Origin: Hyphomicrobiales bacterium
GTDB taxonomy: Bacteria; Pseudomonadota; Alphaproteobacteria; Rhizobiales; Beijerinckiaceae
Reading direction: 5' to 3'
DNA: 6,332 bases
Assembly (NCBI GenBank): GCA_027489835.1
Contig: JAIXZF010000016.1
Coordinates: forward strand, 1 to 6,332
Below the pieces are notes generated by a model, which worked only from the letters and a program-made list of their open reading frames with translations, was not told where the DNA came from and did not search any database. Within the stretch, counting starts at the first letter, position 1. Every line of letters begins with the position of its first letter. A program made the translations under genes and the position numbers. This document shows positions 6,129 to 6,332 of the stretch, piece after piece.

Positions 6129-6332
6129 AACTTGAGAGTTTGATCCTGGCTCAGAGCGAACGCTGGCGGCAGGCTTAACACATGCAAGTCGAACGGATGC
6201 AGCAATGCATCAGTGGCAGACGGGTGAGGAACACGTGGGAACATGCCCTTCGGTTCGGAATAACTCAGGGAAACTTGAGCTAATACCGGATACGCCCTTA
6301 GGGGGAAAGATTTATTGCCGAAGGATTGGCCC
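6129..6332 (+). rRNA. 16S ribosomal RNA, 5' end (cut by window edge)
   Basis: The first ~204 bases of small-subunit rRNA. Universal 5' block GAGAGTTTGATCCTGGCTCAG at 6134-6154, then GCTTAACACATGCAAGTCGAA, GACGGGTGAG and GCTAATACCGGATAC. The start is placed by alignment with the E. coli 5' end (AAATTGAAGAG...), uncertain by one or two bases. Helix 6 is the short alphaproteobacterial form, GATGCA-GCAA-TGCATC at 6196-6211, and the V2 region resembles Hyphomicrobiales. GTGAGGAAC at 6224-6232 differs by one base from the usual GTGAGTAAC. The rest of the operon lies beyond the right edge. Confidence 0.98.

Noticed and set aside
5906..6244. 112-codon minus-strand open frame over the rRNA leader and 16S start
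   Set aside because: It reads through the 16S gene and leader in antisense; the sequence is explained by structured RNA.

Overview
The window comes from a GC-rich alphaproteobacterium, most likely of the order Hyphomicrobiales (Rhizobiales). The partial 16S rRNA at the right end has the short alphaproteobacterial helix-6 hairpin and the run TTGAGAGTTTGATCCTGG, and its leader looks rhizobial. The protein genes are high-GC with strong third-position GC bias. I cannot assign a genus from about 200 bases of 16S.

Layout, left to right. (1) Positions 1-794, minus strand: the N-terminal ~264 codons of phosphoenolpyruvate carboxylase (ppc), cut by the left edge. (2) 890-1534, minus: a compact HhH-GPD DNA glycosylase of the AlkA (3-methyladenine DNA glycosylase II) type, 95 bp upstream of ppc in the same direction. 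(3) 1584-2519, plus: glutamyl-Q tRNA(Asp) synthetase (gluQ), divergent from the glycosylase across 49 bp. (4) 2463-3383, minus: an AEC-family permease whose 3' end overlaps the 3' end of gluQ by 57 bp. (5) 3417-5510, minus: a large membrane-anchored M23 (LytM-type) peptidoglycan endopeptidase with a LysM-like region, 33 bp upstream of the permease and probably co-transcribed with it. (6) 5511-6128: about 620 bp without a protein gene. The half nearest the peptidase shows nothing convincing. The other half holds the rRNA promoter (TTGACA / CTATAT), a transcribed leader with several hairpins and a boxA antitermination element. (7) 6129-6332, plus: the 5' end of 16S rRNA, running off the right edge.

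The genes do not form one pathway. They are housekeeping or near-housekeeping functions beside an rRNA operon: anaplerotic carbon fixation, alkylation repair, tRNA modification, metabolite or solute export, and cell-wall remodelling. The peptidase and the rRNA operon are transcribed divergently. I see no mobile element, CRISPR array, phage gene or new multigene system. The points worth a second look are small in scale: the gluQ/permease antisense overlap, the structured rRNA leader, and a C7 tract inside the rRNA promoter spacer.
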